Below, piece after piece: positions 17,919 to 26,520 of a stretch of 64,000 bases of DNA. The stretch is taken from assembly GCA_900470775.1 (NCBI GenBank), contig UCBZ01000040.1, positions 62,295-126,294 on the forward strand, read 5' to 3'. Position 1 is the first letter of the stretch. Every line of letters starts with the position of its first letter. The notes below the pieces were generated by a model. The model did not search any database, was not told the origin of the DNA, and saw only the letters and a program-made list of their open reading frames with translations. A program made the position numbers and the translations under genes. The DNA is from Hyphomicrobiales bacterium (GTDB lineage Bacteria; Pseudomonadota; Alphaproteobacteria; Rhizobiales; Beijerinckiaceae).

Positions 17919-18737
17919 ATGCAGCGCTCAACCCTCGGCGACGTCACCTACAACTGGGTCATCGGCTGTCTCGCTGGCCTCGCCATCCTGATCCTGGTCG
18001 GGCCGGTCCTGATCGTGATCGCGACCTCCTTCACCACCTCGCAGACTCTGCGCTTCCCGCCGCCGGAATTGTCGCTGCGCTGGTACGGCGAACTCTTCGA
18101 CCCCGTCCGCTCGGCCCAGATCCACATAGCGGCGCTGAACAGCGTCTGGGTCGCGGGCCTTGCCACGCTGATCGGCGCTGTGCTGTCCGTGCTCGCGGCG
18201 CTGGCGATTACGCGGGTGACAAGACCCTCGGCCCGCTTCATCGAGGCCAGCTTCCTGTCGCCGCTGATCCTGCCGACACTCTCCTACGGGCTGGCGGCGC
18301 TGATGTTCTTCTCCGTGCTCGGCATCAGGCCCTCGCTCAATCTGCTGATCGCCGGCCATCTCGTGGTGATCGCGCCCTTCATCTTCCGCACGACGCTGGC
18401 GAGCCTGACCCAGCTCGATCCCGTCCTGCTCGAGGCCTCCGCCAATCTCGGCGCGAGCCGCATCTATGGCTTCCGCCGCATCACCTTGCCGCTGATCGCG
18501 CCCGGCATCGCGGCCGGCTGCTTCCTCGCCTTCATCTCCTCGATGGACAATGTCCCGGTCTCGCTCTTCCTCTCCAACGCGCGCACCTCGATGCTGCCGA
18601 TCCGGATGTGGGGCATGATGGAATCGACGCTCGACGTCCGCATCGCCGCCATCGCCGGCGTGCTGATCCTGGCGACGCTCCTGCTGATGATCGTGATGGA
18701 CCGCCTGACCGGCCTGACCAAGCGCATGAGCGGGTGA
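17919..18737 (+). CDS. ABC transporter permease, PotC-like
   Basis: A 272-residue inner-membrane permease with six hydrophobic segments. The EAA loop is LLEASANLGASRIYGFRRITLPLIAPG near residues 170-196. GAGG lies a few bases before the ATG at 17919, which itself comes nine bases after the preceding stop. It is the second pore subunit of the importer encoded from 14874. A palindromic repeat follows in the 144-base gap before the PuuE-like gene. Confidence 0.92.
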   Translation: MQRSTLGDVTYNWVIGCLAGLAILILVGPVLIVIATSFTTSQTLRFPPPELSLRWYGELFDPVRSAQIHIAALNSVWVAGLATLIGAVLSVLAALAITRVTRPSARFIEASFLSPLILPTLSYGLAALMFFSVLGIRPSLNLLIAGHLVVIAPFIFRTTLASLTQLDPVLLEASANLGASRIYGFRRITLPLIAPGIAAGCFLAFISSMDNVPVSLFLSNARTSMLPIRMWGMMESTLDVRIAAIAGVLILATLLLMIVMDRLTGLTKRMSG

Positions 18738-18768
18738 TTGCCGAGCCGCTCGTTTGATTCAGCCTCGC

Positions 18769-18864
18769 CGTCATCCCGGACGCAGCGAAGCGGAGATCCG
18801 GGATCCATTCCTGAAGCGTTCCGGAATGGGTCCCGGGTCTCCCCTGCGGTCGCCCGGGACGACC
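18769..18864. repeat. Interspersed palindromic repeat, family A copy 2
   Basis: An imperfect palindrome of about 96 bases between the permease gene and the PuuE-like gene. It shares the core TTCCGGAATGGGTCCCGGGT and the right end CGCCCGGGACGACC with copy 1 at 911-1005. Inside an operon it could act as an RNA hairpin that stabilises or attenuates the upstream message. Confidence 0.7.
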
Positions 18865-18881
18865 TCGGATGAGAATGTACG

Positions 18882-19808
18882 ATGGAGACCTTTGTGACCT
18901 ACGACCGCGACCTGATCGGATACGGGGCCAACCCGCCCAATCCGCAATGGCCGAATGGCGCCCGCATCGCGATCAACTTTGTGATGAATTACGAGGAGGG
19001 CTCCGAGCCCTCGATCCAGGACGGCGAGGGCTATACCGAGCTCGGCCTGACCGAGGCGAACGGCCTGCCGACCGGGGTCAAGGGCCGCGATCTCGCCGGC
19101 GAGGGCATGTTCGCCTATGGCAGCCGCGTCGGTTTCTGGCGCTTGATGCGGCTCTTTCAGGAACGCGGGCTGCCGCTGACCGTGTTCGGCTGCGCGCTGG
19201 CGATCGAGCGCAACCCGGAGGCCGCCGCCGCGATCAAGGCCTCGGGCTTCGACGTATGCTGCCATGGCTGGCGCTGGATCAAGCACTACGACCTGACCGA
19301 GGAGGAGGAGCGCGAGCACATCGCCAAGGCGATCGTCTCGCTCAAGGCCACCGTCGGCGAGCGGCCGCTGGGCTGGTATTGCCGCTATGGGCCCAGCGTC
19401 AACACCCGCAAGCTCGTCGTGGAGGAGGGCGGTTTTCTCTATGATTCAGACGCTTACGACGATGAGTTACCGTATTGGAAGGTCGTCGACGGCAAGCCGC
19501 ATCTGGTCGTGCCCTATTCGCTGGTCAATAATGACGGCAAGTTCGGCTCGGGCTTCTTTGGCACCTCGAACGATTATTTCGATTGGCACAAGGACGCCTT
19601 CGACATGCTCTATGCCGAGGGCGCGACGCAGCCCAAGATGATGTCGGTCGGCCTCCACATGCGCCTGATCGGCCATCCGGCGCGCGCGGCGGGCCTCGCC
19701 CGCTTCCTCGACTACGTGCAGGGCCATCAGGGCGTCTGGGTGACGGGCCGGCTCGACATCGCCAAGCATTGGGCGAAGACGCATCCGTTTGCCGGAGAAC
19801 GCGCCTAG
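18882..19808 (+). CDS. puuE: PuuE-like allantoinase (NodB-fold, polysaccharide deacetylase family)
   Basis: A 308-residue protein, the usual length of PuuE, the allantoinase recruited from the polysaccharide deacetylase fold. Family blocks are clear: RDLIGYGANPPNPQWPNGAR, NYEEGSEPSI, YGSRVGFWRL, CCHGWRWIKHYD, GFLYDSDAYDDELPYW and VGLHMRLIGHPAR. The extended N-terminus that distinguishes PuuE from cell-wall deacetylases is present and there is no signal peptide. PuuE hydrolyses the hydantoin ring of allantoin to allantoate. Two related genes occur in the facing operon, so the substrate here may be allantoin or another hydantoin. It belongs to the sigma-54-driven operon from 14874, which suggests nitrogen-limitation control. 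Confidence 0.85.
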   Translation: METFVTYDRDLIGYGANPPNPQWPNGARIAINFVMNYEEGSEPSIQDGEGYTELGLTEANGLPTGVKGRDLAGEGMFAYGSRVGFWRLMRLFQERGLPLTVFGCALAIERNPEAAAAIKASGFDVCCHGWRWIKHYDLTEEEEREHIAKAIVSLKATVGERPLGWYCRYGPSVNTRKLVVEEGGFLYDSDAYDDELPYWKVVDGKPHLVVPYSLVNNDGKFGSGFFGTSNDYFDWHKDAFDMLYAEGATQPKMMSVGLHMRLIGHPARAAGLARFLDYVQGHQGVWVTGRLDIAKHWAKTHPFAGERA

Positions 19809-19822
19809 GCTCTCCCGCTTCC

Positions 19823-19929
19823 ACCGTCATTCCGGACAAGCCGCGAAAGCGGCGCCGCTCCGGAATCCATCGTAAGGTGCTGCCCCATGATGGATTCCGG
19901 GTCAGCGCTTCGCTGGCCCGGAATGACGG
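19823..19929. repeat. Interspersed palindromic repeat, family A-like copy 3
   Basis: A palindrome of about 107 bases between the PuuE-like and NHL-repeat genes. The ends are inverted copies of CCGTCATTCCGG. The interior repeats GGAATCCATC and its complement GATGGATTCC. It is related in layout to the copies at 911 and 18769 but has a distinct interior. Confidence 0.7.
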
Positions 19930-19956
19930 CGCATTTTTGATCGAACGAGGATTCCC

Positions 19957-20808
19957 TTGCCCAAACCCGAACTCATCGTCGCCCTCGGCGACGCGCGCTA
20001 CCTCGTCGAGCGGCCTTTCGGCTCCTGGCCGCAGAATTCCGGCTTCGTCACGGATGTGACGGTCGATTCCCGCGGGCATGTCTTCGTCATGCTGCGCCAC
20101 GACCCGCTCACCCAGCCCAACGATCCGCGCGTGATCGAGCTCTCGCCCGAGGGCGAGTATATCGGCGGCTGGGGCGGCGACCTGATCGCGGATTCGCACA
20201 TGCTGACGGCCGATGCGCAGAATCGCATCCTCTGCGTCGATCGCGACATGCACGAAATCATCATCTGCTCGGTGAAGGGCGAGAAGCTTGGCGCGCTCGG
20301 CCAGCGCGGCGAGCCCGCGGCGCCGTTCAATCATCCCACCGACGTGCATGTCTCGTCCTGGGGCGACATCTACATCGCCGATGGCTATGCCGCGAGCCGC
20401 GTGCACCGCTTCTCGGCCTATGGCGTGCATATCCAGAGCTGGGGTTCGCAGGGCAGCGGCGACGGCCAGTTCGGTTGGCCGCATGCGATCTGGACCCATG
20501 CCGATGGCCGCGTCGTCGTCGTCGACCGCACCCATAACCGCGTCCAGGTCTTCGACCATAATGGCGGCCATCTCGCGAGCTGGACCCATTTCTATCAGCC
20601 CGTCGCGATCTGGGGCGACGCCGACGGCAACACCTATGTCACCGACATGATTCCGAGCCTGCAGAAGATCGGCCCGGCCGGCGAAAAGCTCGGCCGTTGC
20701 CGGCCCTTCCTGAACGGCGCCCACGGCATCTTCGGCATGGCGAACGGCGACATCCTGCTGGCCGAGGTCAATCCAAGCCGGATCACGCGGCTGGTGAAGC
20801 TGGACTAG
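19957..20808 (+). CDS. NHL-repeat beta-propeller protein
   Basis: A 283-residue protein made of NHL-type repeats, each of the form VDSRGHVFV, ADAQNRILCVDRD, VSSWGDIYIADGYAASRVHRFSA, THADGRVVVVDRTHNRVQVFD and GDADGNTYVTD. This predicts a six-bladed propeller, most like the peptidyl-amidoglycolate lyase / NHL group. The start is a TTG at 19957, supported by GAGG seven bases upstream; there is no earlier ATG in frame that fits. No signal peptide is evident. It lies between a PuuE-like allantoinase and an amidohydrolase in one operon. A ureidoglycolate-lyase-like or carbinolamide-lyase role is possible by analogy with the amidoglycolate lyases, but this is speculation. Confidence 0.82.
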   Translation: MPKPELIVALGDARYLVERPFGSWPQNSGFVTDVTVDSRGHVFVMLRHDPLTQPNDPRVIELSPEGEYIGGWGGDLIADSHMLTADAQNRILCVDRDMHEIIICSVKGEKLGALGQRGEPAAPFNHPTDVHVSSWGDIYIADGYAASRVHRFSAYGVHIQSWGSQGSGDGQFGWPHAIWTHADGRVVVVDRTHNRVQVFDHNGGHLASWTHFYQPVAIWGDADGNTYVTDMIPSLQKIGPAGEKLGRCRPFLNGAHGIFGMANGDILLAEVNPSRITRLVKLD

Positions 20809-20816
20809 TTCGCGCA

Positions 20817-22355
20817 ATGACGACGCAGATCATCTGGGGCGGGACGCTCCTGACCGGCTTCGACGCCGATGGCGAGCCGATCATCCATCGCGATGCCGGC
20901 GTGGTCTGCGAAGCCGGAATCGTCGTCGCGACCGGCCCGGTGGCCGAGCTGAAAACGCGCTACCCGGAGGCCGAGGTGACCGGCGGGCGCGATTTCGCGA
21001 TCACGCCCGGTTTCGTCAATTCCCATCACCATGTCGGTCTGACGCCGCTGCAGCTCGGCTCGCCCGATCATCCGCTCGAACTCTGGTTCGCCAGCCGCAT
21101 CGCGCTGCGCGATGTCGATCTCTATGCCGACACGCTGTTCTCGGCCTTCGAGATGATCGAGAGCGGCGTCACCACGGTGCAGCATCTGCACAGCCGCGCG
21201 CCGGGCACGCCGGCCGACATCCTTGCCGCCGCCGAGAAGGTTATCGCGGCCTATCGCGACATCGGCATGCGCGCCTCCTATTCGATGGCGCTGCGCGACC
21301 AGAACCGTCTGGTCTACGAGGCCGACCAGGATTTCGTCGCGCGGCTGCCCGAGGAATTGCGGCCCGCGGCGAGCGCCTTCTTCCAGCGCTTCACCGTGCC
21401 GCTTTCAGATCAGGTCGCGGTCTTCGACGAACTCCTTGCACGCCATGGCAAGGGCGACCGCATCCGCGTCCAGATCGCACCGGCCAATCTCCACTGGCTC
21501 TCCGAAAAGGCGCTGGAAACCACCGGCGAACTGCAGCGTCGCACCGGCCTACCGGTCCATATGCATGTGCTCGAGACGCCCTATCAGAAGGCCTATGCAA
21601 GCAAGCGCACTGGGGGCTCGGCACTGGCCCATCTCGACAAACTTGGCCTGCTCGGCCCGCATTTCACCATCGGCCATGGCGTCTGGATGAGCGAGGCGGA
21701 TATCGAGCTGGCGGCCGAGCGCGGCGTCTGCGTCTGCCACAACTGCTCGTCGAACTTCCGGCTGAAGAGCGGCATGGCGCCGGTCAACCGCTTTCTCGCG
21801 CGCGGCGTCCCCGTCGCCATCGGCATCGACGAGGCCGGCATCAACGACGACCGCGACATGCTGCAGGAGATGCGGCTGGTGCTCCGCGCTCATCGTGAGC
21901 CCGGCATCGATGCGCCCCATCCGTCGCCGGCGCAGGTGCTGAAGATGGCGACCGAGGGCGGTGCCGGCACCACGCCTTTTGCCGGCAGGATCGGCCGGCT
22001 CGAGCCCGGCCTGGCCGCCGATCTCGTGATGTTCGACTGGCCGGCCGTGACCTGGCCCTATCAGGATGAGGCGCTCGGCTTCGTGGAGGTGCTGGTCCAG
22101 CGCGCCAAGATCAAGGCAGTGCACAGCGTCATGATTTCAGGCGAGTGGGTCTATCGCGAACGCCGCTTCACGAAGCTCGACCGCGACGCCGTACTGGCCG
22201 GCCTCGCCGAGGCGTTGGCTAGGCCGAAGACTTTGGCCGAGACCGACCGCATGGCGCTCTCGCAGGCGCTGCTGCCGCATGTCCGCCGCTTCTATGACGG
22301 CTATCTCGACGGGCTCGGCGACGAGCCGCACTACCGCCCGAGTGGGCGCTTCTAG
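20817..22355 (+). CDS. Amidohydrolase, cytosine deaminase/TRZ-ATZ-like
   Basis: A 512-residue amidohydrolase with metal ligands visible as FVNSHHHVGLTPLQ (near residues 68-70), HMHVLETPYQK (near 247), FTIGHGVWM (near 285) and GIDEAGINDDRDM (Asp near 339). The N-terminal beta-sandwich and the C-terminal strand GRLEPGLAADLVMFDWP are intact. It is likely to deaminate or dechlorinate a nitrogen heterocycle, or to open a cyclic amide. The start is the ATG at 20817, nine bases after the NHL gene. It is the last gene of the rightward operon and meets the racemase gene of the facing operon tail to tail, with 13 bases between. Confidence 0.88.
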   Translation: MTTQIIWGGTLLTGFDADGEPIIHRDAGVVCEAGIVVATGPVAELKTRYPEAEVTGGRDFAITPGFVNSHHHVGLTPLQLGSPDHPLELWFASRIALRDVDLYADTLFSAFEMIESGVTTVQHLHSRAPGTPADILAAAEKVIAAYRDIGMRASYSMALRDQNRLVYEADQDFVARLPEELRPAASAFFQRFTVPLSDQVAVFDELLARHGKGDRIRVQIAPANLHWLSEKALETTGELQRRTGLPVHMHVLETPYQKAYASKRTGGSALAHLDKLGLLGPHFTIGHGVWMSEADIELAAERGVCVCHNCSSNFRLKSGMAPVNRFLARGVPVAIGIDEAGINDDRDMLQEMRLVLRAHREPGIDAPHPSPAQVLKMATEGGAGTTPFAGRIGRLEPGLAADLVMFDWPAVTWPYQDEALGFVEVLVQRAKIKAVHSVMISGEWVYRERRFTKLDRDAVLAGLAEALARPKTLAETDRMALSQALLPHVRRFYDGYLDGLGDEPHYRPSGRF

Positions 22356-22368
22356 CTTCGCCGATCGC

Positions 22369-23025
22369 TCAGAACCCCCGCATGAAGCGCTTCTGCGCCA
22401 GCCGGACGGCCGCGGGAATCGGCGCGATGATCGGCACGGGAAAGCGCAGATTGAGCGATTGCGCCGCCTGTCCCAGTGGGCCGCCGCCGATGACGATCGC
22501 CTCGGCGCCCATGGTTTCGATGGCATGGGCGCAGGCCTTGGCGAGGGCTTCGACCAGCGTTTCGTGATCGGCCATTACGGCATGGACGTCGCCTTCCGTC
22601 AGCGCGACGCCGCGCATCGTGGCGCCATGGCCGTAAGCCTGCGCCAGCGCCGTGATCGAATCAACGAGGTCGGGCGTCGTGGTCACCACGGCGAAGGGCC
22701 GCTTGCCGGAGCCGGCCTCCGCCATGCCGGCCTCGGCAATGCCCGTGACCGGGCATGACAGCCGATGCCGCAGTCCCGCCAGTCCGGGGTCGCCGAAGGC
22801 CGAGATGATGACGCCGTCCGGGGGGACGGATGCGATTGCGCCGGCCAGCGCCTGCACGGCCTTCGCCGCCTGCACCAGGGCCTCCTCGTTGGTGATCAGC
22901 GGCACGCCATAGGGCGCGCTCATCGCGTCGATCAACGTGCTGCGCGGCGCTGCCGCCTGGGCGATGGCGCGCATCATGCCGGTGGTGGCGGCGTTGGTGT
23001 TCGGGTTGATCAGGAGCAGGCGCAT
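22369..23025 (-). CDS. Asp/Glu/hydantoin racemase family protein (HyuE-like)
   Basis: A 218-residue racemase-fold protein. The N-terminus MRLLLINPNTNAATTGMM is the hallmark of the hydantoin racemase branch, and the later IGGGPLGQAA block near residue 180 is also typical. These enzymes use a cysteine pair; here the first candidate Cys is in RLSCPVTGI near 99, but the usual second Cys position (the GGGPL region) shows no Cys, so racemase chemistry may be altered. The likely ligand is a hydantoin, allantoin or a related ureide. The start overlaps the stop of the preceding deacetylase-like gene as TGATG. It is the last gene of the leftward sigma-54 operon. Confidence 0.82.
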   Translation of the reverse strand: MRLLLINPNTNAATTGMMRAIAQAAAPRSTLIDAMSAPYGVPLITNEEALVQAAKAVQALAGAIASVPPDGVIISAFGDPGLAGLRHRLSCPVTGIAEAGMAEAGSGKRPFAVVTTTPDLVDSITALAQAYGHGATMRGVALTEGDVHAVMADHETLVEALAKACAHAIETMGAEAIVIGGGPLGQAAQSLNLRFPVPIIAPIPAAVRLAQKRFMRGF

Positions 23026-23933
23026 CAGGGGCTCTCCGGCATGGCGGCGATGAAGGCGCGTGCGATCTCCGCACGGCCCGCGATCCAGAGTCTGTCGCGC
23101 CGCGCCGCCAGCAGGTTCAGGATATCGCGGAAGGCCGCGAAGCGCGCGGGCCGACCGACGATGCGCAGGTGGAAGCCGAGATTGAGCAGGCGGGGCAGGC
23201 CGCGCGCGGCCTCCGCCTCCAGCACGTCGAGCGCGTCGGTGACGTACTCCACCATCTCGCTTGCCCGCACGAAGCCGTTGGGGTGGAAGAATTTCATGTC
23301 GTTGCTGTCGAGCGAATAGGGCACAACCAGCAGCGGCTGCCCCGGCAAAGTCCGGTCCCAATAGGGCAGGTCGTCGTCGAAGCCGTTGGAGGTGTAGAGG
23401 AAGCCGCGCTCGGCGAGGAGGGACCGCGTCCATGGGCTCTCGCCGCCGCGGCAGAAGAAGCCGACGGGGGCGACGCCGGTCGCGCTCGTGATCGTCGCGA
23501 TGCAAGCGTCGATATCGGCGGCCTCGGCGTCCTTCGTTTCGTAATCGGCATGCGGCCGCCAGCGCCAGCCATGCACCGCGGGCTCGTGACCCCGCGCCAC
23601 GACCGCGCGCGCCAGCGCAGGCACCCGCTCGACGGCGCGTCCGCAGAAGAAGATCGTTGCGGTGATGCCGGTCTCGTCGAGCGCGTCGAGCATCCGCCAG
23701 AGCCCGGCGCGCATGCCATAGCCGAAGATCTGCTCCTGGCCCTGGTCGCGCTTGCCGGCCGGCACGACGCTGATGACCTCGCCCATGCTCTCCGAACGCG
23801 GATCGCCGTCGCCGACCTGAAGCTCGGCGCCCTCCTCGAAATTGATCACGACGGAGACGGCGAGCTTGCCGCCATTGGGCCAGGTGATGTCGGGCCAGGC
23901 GCCGGCATAGCCTTCGAGGTCGCGCAGGGTCAT
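23025..23933 (-). CDS. PuuE-like NodB-fold hydrolase (paralogue 2)
   Basis: A 302-residue paralogue of the PuuE-like protein at 18882. Shared blocks are MTLRDLEGYAGAWPDITWPN, INFEEGAEL, GYGMRAGLWRMLD, HEPAVHGWRWRPHAD, GFLYTSNGFDDDLPYWD and LNLGFHLRIVGRPARFA. There is no signal peptide, so it acts in the cytoplasm. It most likely hydrolyses a ring amide or hydantoin, but the substrate pocket differs from paralogue 1: for example a Cys-Arg pair replaces the Trp-Tyr-Cys stretch after the second strand. It lies 42 bases after paralogue 3 and overlaps the racemase gene as TGATG. Confidence 0.83.
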   Translation of the reverse strand: MTLRDLEGYAGAWPDITWPNGGKLAVSVVINFEEGAELQVGDGDPRSESMGEVISVVPAGKRDQGQEQIFGYGMRAGLWRMLDALDETGITATIFFCGRAVERVPALARAVVARGHEPAVHGWRWRPHADYETKDAEAADIDACIATITSATGVAPVGFFCRGGESPWTRSLLAERGFLYTSNGFDDDLPYWDRTLPGQPLLVVPYSLDSNDMKFFHPNGFVRASEMVEYVTDALDVLEAEAARGLPRLLNLGFHLRIVGRPARFAAFRDILNLLAARRDRLWIAGRAEIARAFIAAMPESP

Positions 23934-23975
23934 GCCGGGAACTCTAGATCAGGTGCGGCAGGGTTGGGAACCGGC

Positions 23976-24884
23976 TCAGCCCTTGCCGAGCGCCGCTAGC
24001 CAATGACGCGCGATGGCATCGCGGCGCGCGAACCAGACGCCGGGCTTGCTCGCCGCATGCGCCAGGAAACGTTCGAGCCCGCCGATGCGTCCCGGCCGAC
24101 CGATGATGCGCAGGTGCAGCCCCACCGACAGCATCCGCGGCGCCTCACCGCCCTCTTCATAAAGCTGGTCGAAGGCGTCGATGCAGTAGCGCGCGAAATC
24201 ATCGCCGAAGACGAAGCCGCCGCCACGCTGGAAGCGCATGTCGTTGGTGTCGAAGGCATAGGGCAGGACGAGATGCTCGGCGCCCTCGACATCCACCAGA
24301 TAGGGAAGGTCGTCATTGTAGGCGTTGGAATCGTAGAGGAAGCCGCCATGCTCGCGCAAGAGCCGGCGGGTGTTCACCGAGGTAGCCGAGCGCGTATGCC
24401 AGCCGACTGGGGGTGTCCCAGCGGCCTCGGTAATCGCAGCGACCGTGCGCGCGATTGCCTCGCATTCCTGGGCCTCGCTCATGTCGGCATGGCGCTCCCA
24501 GCGCCAGCCATGGGCGGCGACCTCATGCCCGTCCTCGACGCCCTCGCGCGCCAGCCACGGCGAAAGGGCCAGGCACCGGCCATTGGCGTTGAGCGTCGCG
24601 CTGACGCCGTATTGCTTCAGCAAGGCGCGAATGCGGGGCCAGCCGGCGCGCGGGCCGTACTCAAAATGCGACTCCATGCAGAGGTCGCGGACGCCGGTGA
24701 TCTCCTCGACGACCTCGTAGACGCCCTCATTGCGCTCGTCGCCCTGGCCGATCGAGAGCTCCGCGCCCTCTTCGACATTGACGACGACGGAGACGGCGAG
24801 ACGCGCGTCGCCCGGCCAGCGGATTGCAGGCGGATGGCCGCTATAGCCGCGGAAATCGCGGTCGGTCGTGGGGGCAGGCGGCAT
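23976..24884 (-). CDS. PuuE-like NodB-fold hydrolase (paralogue 3)
   Basis: A 302-residue PuuE-like protein. Recognisable blocks are RDFRGYSGHPPAIRWPGDAR, VNVEEGAELSIGQGDERNE, FEYGPRAGWPRI, HEVAAHGWRWERHADMS, GFLYDSNAYNDDLPY and VGLHLRIIGRPGRIGG. It is closer in pattern to paralogue 1 than to paralogue 2 around the DSNAYNDDLPY motif. The ATG at 24884 overlaps the stop of the preceding permease gene as TGATG, so the enzyme is made in step with the transporter. It probably processes the imported ligand. Confidence 0.85.
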   Translation of the reverse strand: MPPAPTTDRDFRGYSGHPPAIRWPGDARLAVSVVVNVEEGAELSIGQGDERNEGVYEVVEEITGVRDLCMESHFEYGPRAGWPRIRALLKQYGVSATLNANGRCLALSPWLAREGVEDGHEVAAHGWRWERHADMSEAQECEAIARTVAAITEAAGTPPVGWHTRSATSVNTRRLLREHGGFLYDSNAYNDDLPYLVDVEGAEHLVLPYAFDTNDMRFQRGGGFVFGDDFARYCIDAFDQLYEEGGEAPRMLSVGLHLRIIGRPGRIGGLERFLAHAASKPGVWFARRDAIARHWLAALGKG

Positions 24885-25684
24885 CAGAGATCGGCCATGC
24901 GGCGCAGGCCCACCAAACGGTCGCCGATGACGAGCACGGCGGCGGCGAGCAGGATCAGCAGGGCCGAGATCGCCGCGATCGTCGGATCGGGGCTTTCCTC
25001 GACATATTGCAGCATCTGGATCGGCAAGGTCTTGGTCCAGGCGTTGGTGAAGAAAATCGAGATCGGATAATTGTCCATCGAGGCGAGGAAGGCGAACATG
25101 CCCGAGGTCAGGAAGGCCGGCGCCAGTGCTGGCACCAGCACCTTCATCACCGCCTTGGGGTAGGGCAGGCCGAGCGTGCGGGCAGCATCGATCAGGGTGA
25201 AGTCGAACAGCGACAAGGCCGCATAGACGGTGCGCACCACATAGGGCAGCGTGATCACGACATGGGCCAGGATCAGGCTCGCCCACACATCGCGCAAACC
25301 GGCGGCGCGGAAGGTCTCCAGCATGGCGATGCCGATGACGAGGCCCGGCAGCATCAGCGGTGAGACCAGGAAGGTGACGATCGCATCGCGCGCCTTGAAC
25401 TGGCTGCGCAGCAGGCCGATGGCGCAGAGTGTCCCCAGCACCAGCGCGACCGCGGTCGAGAGAGCCGCGAGCTGGACGGAGGCCCAGACCACCGGCCAGA
25501 GCTCGCGCGAGCGGCCGAGCGCCTGATACCAGCGCAGCGACCAGCTCGGCGCCGGCAGGGTGAAGACGGTGCTCGACCCGAACGAGACCAGCACCGTCAC
25601 GACCAGCGGCGTCAGCAGGAAGACGACGGTAAAGGCGGCCAGGGCCCAGACGACGGCAGAGGCGATGCGCTCGATGGCAGTCAT
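24884..25684 (-). CDS. ABC transporter permease, PotC-like (second system)
   Basis: A 266-residue inner-membrane permease with six hydrophobic segments. The EAA loop is LIDAARTLGLPYPKAVMKVLVPALAPA near residues 165-191. The ATG at 25684 overlaps the stop of the upstream permease as ATGA, and its own stop overlaps the deacetylase-like gene as TGATG. It is the second pore subunit of the importer whose binding protein is encoded at 27587-28636. Confidence 0.92.
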   Translation of the reverse strand: MTAIERIASAVVWALAAFTVVFLLTPLVVTVLVSFGSSTVFTLPAPSWSLRWYQALGRSRELWPVVWASVQLAALSTAVALVLGTLCAIGLLRSQFKARDAIVTFLVSPLMLPGLVIGIAMLETFRAAGLRDVWASLILAHVVITLPYVVRTVYAALSLFDFTLIDAARTLGLPYPKAVMKVLVPALAPAFLTSGMFAFLASMDNYPISIFFTNAWTKTLPIQMLQYVEESPDPTIAAISALLILLAAAVLVIGDRLVGLRRMADL

Positions 25685-26520
25685 GAGGCGCCTCCCAGCC
25701 GTTTCGACAGCGCCGCGCTTCCAACCACCACGGCGACCGTCAGCACAAGCAGCACCACGGCGGTGGTCGAACCGAGCTGTTCGTTGCGCATGAACAGGAA
25801 CGACCGGCCTGTCAGCGTCGCCAGCGTCTGGAAGCGGTCGCCGATCAACAGGTTCGGGATGACGTACATCGAGGCCGCCATCGAAAACACGAAGGCGATG
25901 CCGGTGACGATGCCCGGCAGGGACAGTGGCAACGCGACCTTGAAGAAGCGATAGAGCGGCGAGGCGCCGAGCGTCGCCGCCGCTTCGCCCAGGCGCGGGT
26001 CGACCAGCTTCAGCACCGAATAGATCGGCAGGATCATGAAGGGCACGAAGACATTGGCGGCGCCGATCACCAGCCCGGCCTCGGTGAAGAGCAGCCGCTG
26101 CGGTTCGCTCCACAGGCCCAGGCCCGTCATGAACTGCGACACGACGCCGTCGCGGCGCAGCACGATCTGCCAGGCGAAGGCCTTGACCACGACGCCGACC
26201 GACAGCGGCAGGATGATCGCGACCAGGATGAGCGCCTGCGCCACGCCGCCGGCGCGCGCCAGCGCCAGCGCCGTCGGATAGCCGATGAAGAGGCAGACCA
26301 GCGTCACCAGCACCGCGATGCGGACAGTGTTCCAGATCACCGTCCAGCTGAACGGATCGGACAGAAAGCTGATGAAGGGGGAAAGCGAGGGCATGCCGCC
26401 GACCATGACGCTGCGCCCGAGCAGGACGATCAGCGGCACGCCATACACGACTGCGAGATAGAGCACGGCTGGCAAAGCGAGCAGGATGACGGGGTCGATG
26501 CGGCGAGCCGAATTCATCAA
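25681..26520 (-). CDS. ABC transporter permease, PotB-like (second system)
   Basis: A 279-residue inner-membrane permease with six hydrophobic segments. The EAA loop is LGEAAATLGASPLYRFFKVALPLSLPG near residues 182-208. It overlaps the ATPase gene upstream and the PotC-like gene downstream, each as ATGA, giving a fully coupled cassette. Confidence 0.92.
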   Translation of the reverse strand: MMNSARRIDPVILLALPAVLYLAVVYGVPLIVLLGRSVMVGGMPSLSPFISFLSDPFSWTVIWNTVRIAVLVTLVCLFIGYPTALALARAGGVAQALILVAIILPLSVGVVVKAFAWQIVLRRDGVVSQFMTGLGLWSEPQRLLFTEAGLVIGAANVFVPFMILPIYSVLKLVDPRLGEAAATLGASPLYRFFKVALPLSLPGIVTGIAFVFSMAASMYVIPNLLIGDRFQTLATLTGRSFLFMRNEQLGSTTAVVLLVLTVAVVVGSAALSKRLGGAS

